64,000 nt of DNA. It comes from Hyaloperonospora brassicae. Taxonomy: Eukaryota > Oomycota > Peronosporomycetes > Peronosporales > Peronosporaceae. The DNA is taken from assembly GCA_947650285.1 (NCBI GenBank), contig CANTFL010000002.1:248001-312000 (forward strand). Reading direction: 5' to 3'. Shown piece by piece: positions 63,999 through 64,000 of this stretch. Under the pieces are notes generated by a model. That model saw only the letters and a list, made by a program, of their open reading frames with translations. It was not told where the DNA came from and ran no database searches. Every line of letters begins with the position of its first letter. The first letter of the stretch is position 1. The translations under genes and the position numbers were made by a program.

Positions 63999-64000
63999 TC

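Overview
The window reads as a repeat-rich, gene-sparse stretch of an oomycete genome, most likely Peronosporales (Phytophthora or a downy mildew). The evidence is a secreted RXLR-EDR effector-type gene, secreted plant-cell-wall enzymes (pectin methylesterase, GH10 xylanase), oomycete-style Inr/FPR core promoters just upstream of short leaders, few and short introns, and Ty3/gypsy and Ty1/copia retroelements of oomycete type. About half of the 64 kb is retrotransposon sequence of several ages.

Layout. 0.6-3.1 kb: decayed minus-strand coding remnants with coiled-coil stretches. 4.4-6.55 kb: a dead gypsy element on the minus strand (5' LTR, primer-binding stretch, gag and protease relics). 6.8-22.96 kb: an old, heavily broken copia element whose 3' LTR is split by a young full-length chromodomain gypsy element (copy 1, 14529-22512, identical LTRs, 5-bp target duplication CAGAG). 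24.5-25.6 kb: pectin methylesterase with a one-base frameshift. 28.2-31.2 kb: mitochondrial ribosomal protein bL28m converging on a large Pro/Thr-repeat membrane protein with broken frame. 33.8-36.2 kb: a head-to-head pair, trans-2-enoyl-CoA reductase (TECR type, minus) and a ribosomal L1-domain nucleolar protein (plus, one intron). 36.3-37.6 kb: a 0.8-kb insert with about 122-bp tandem units flanked by 14-bp direct repeats, then a long TAG/GTA microsatellite. 38.4-39.1 kb: RXLR effector gene. 40.2-43.7 kb: a diverged LTR and a decayed interior. 43.7-51.7 kb: gypsy copy 2, same family as copy 1 but frameshifted. 54.2-55.6 kb: GH10 xylanase. 58.3-64 kb: gene-free DNA with a solo LTR, an LTR relic, a copia fragment and a further LTR, all LTRs on the minus strand.

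The most striking signal is inside the gypsy family. The LTRs, gag-pol and the accessory region are built almost end to end from short inverted repeats (arms mostly 7-12 nt, loops about 3-12 nt), far above chance and while remaining coding. Stems are kept between copies and LTR subfamilies by loop-only changes, G-U-type wobble and paired changes. The same family carries a long antisense ORF (535 aa in copy 1) that overlaps the chromodomain end of pol and encodes a Ser/acidic N-terminus, a Cys/His-containing central domain and a C-terminal coiled coil. It also has a frame change at the same G6 run in both copies, between the integrase core and the chromodomain part.

Host genes: the pectinesterase, xylanase and RXLR protein are all predicted to be secreted and fit a plant-pathogen role. 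The others are housekeeping (mitochondrial translation, very-long-chain fatty acid elongation, ribosome biogenesis). No tRNA, rRNA, CRISPR or bacterial-type features were seen. All identifications come from reading the sequence; no database search was run.
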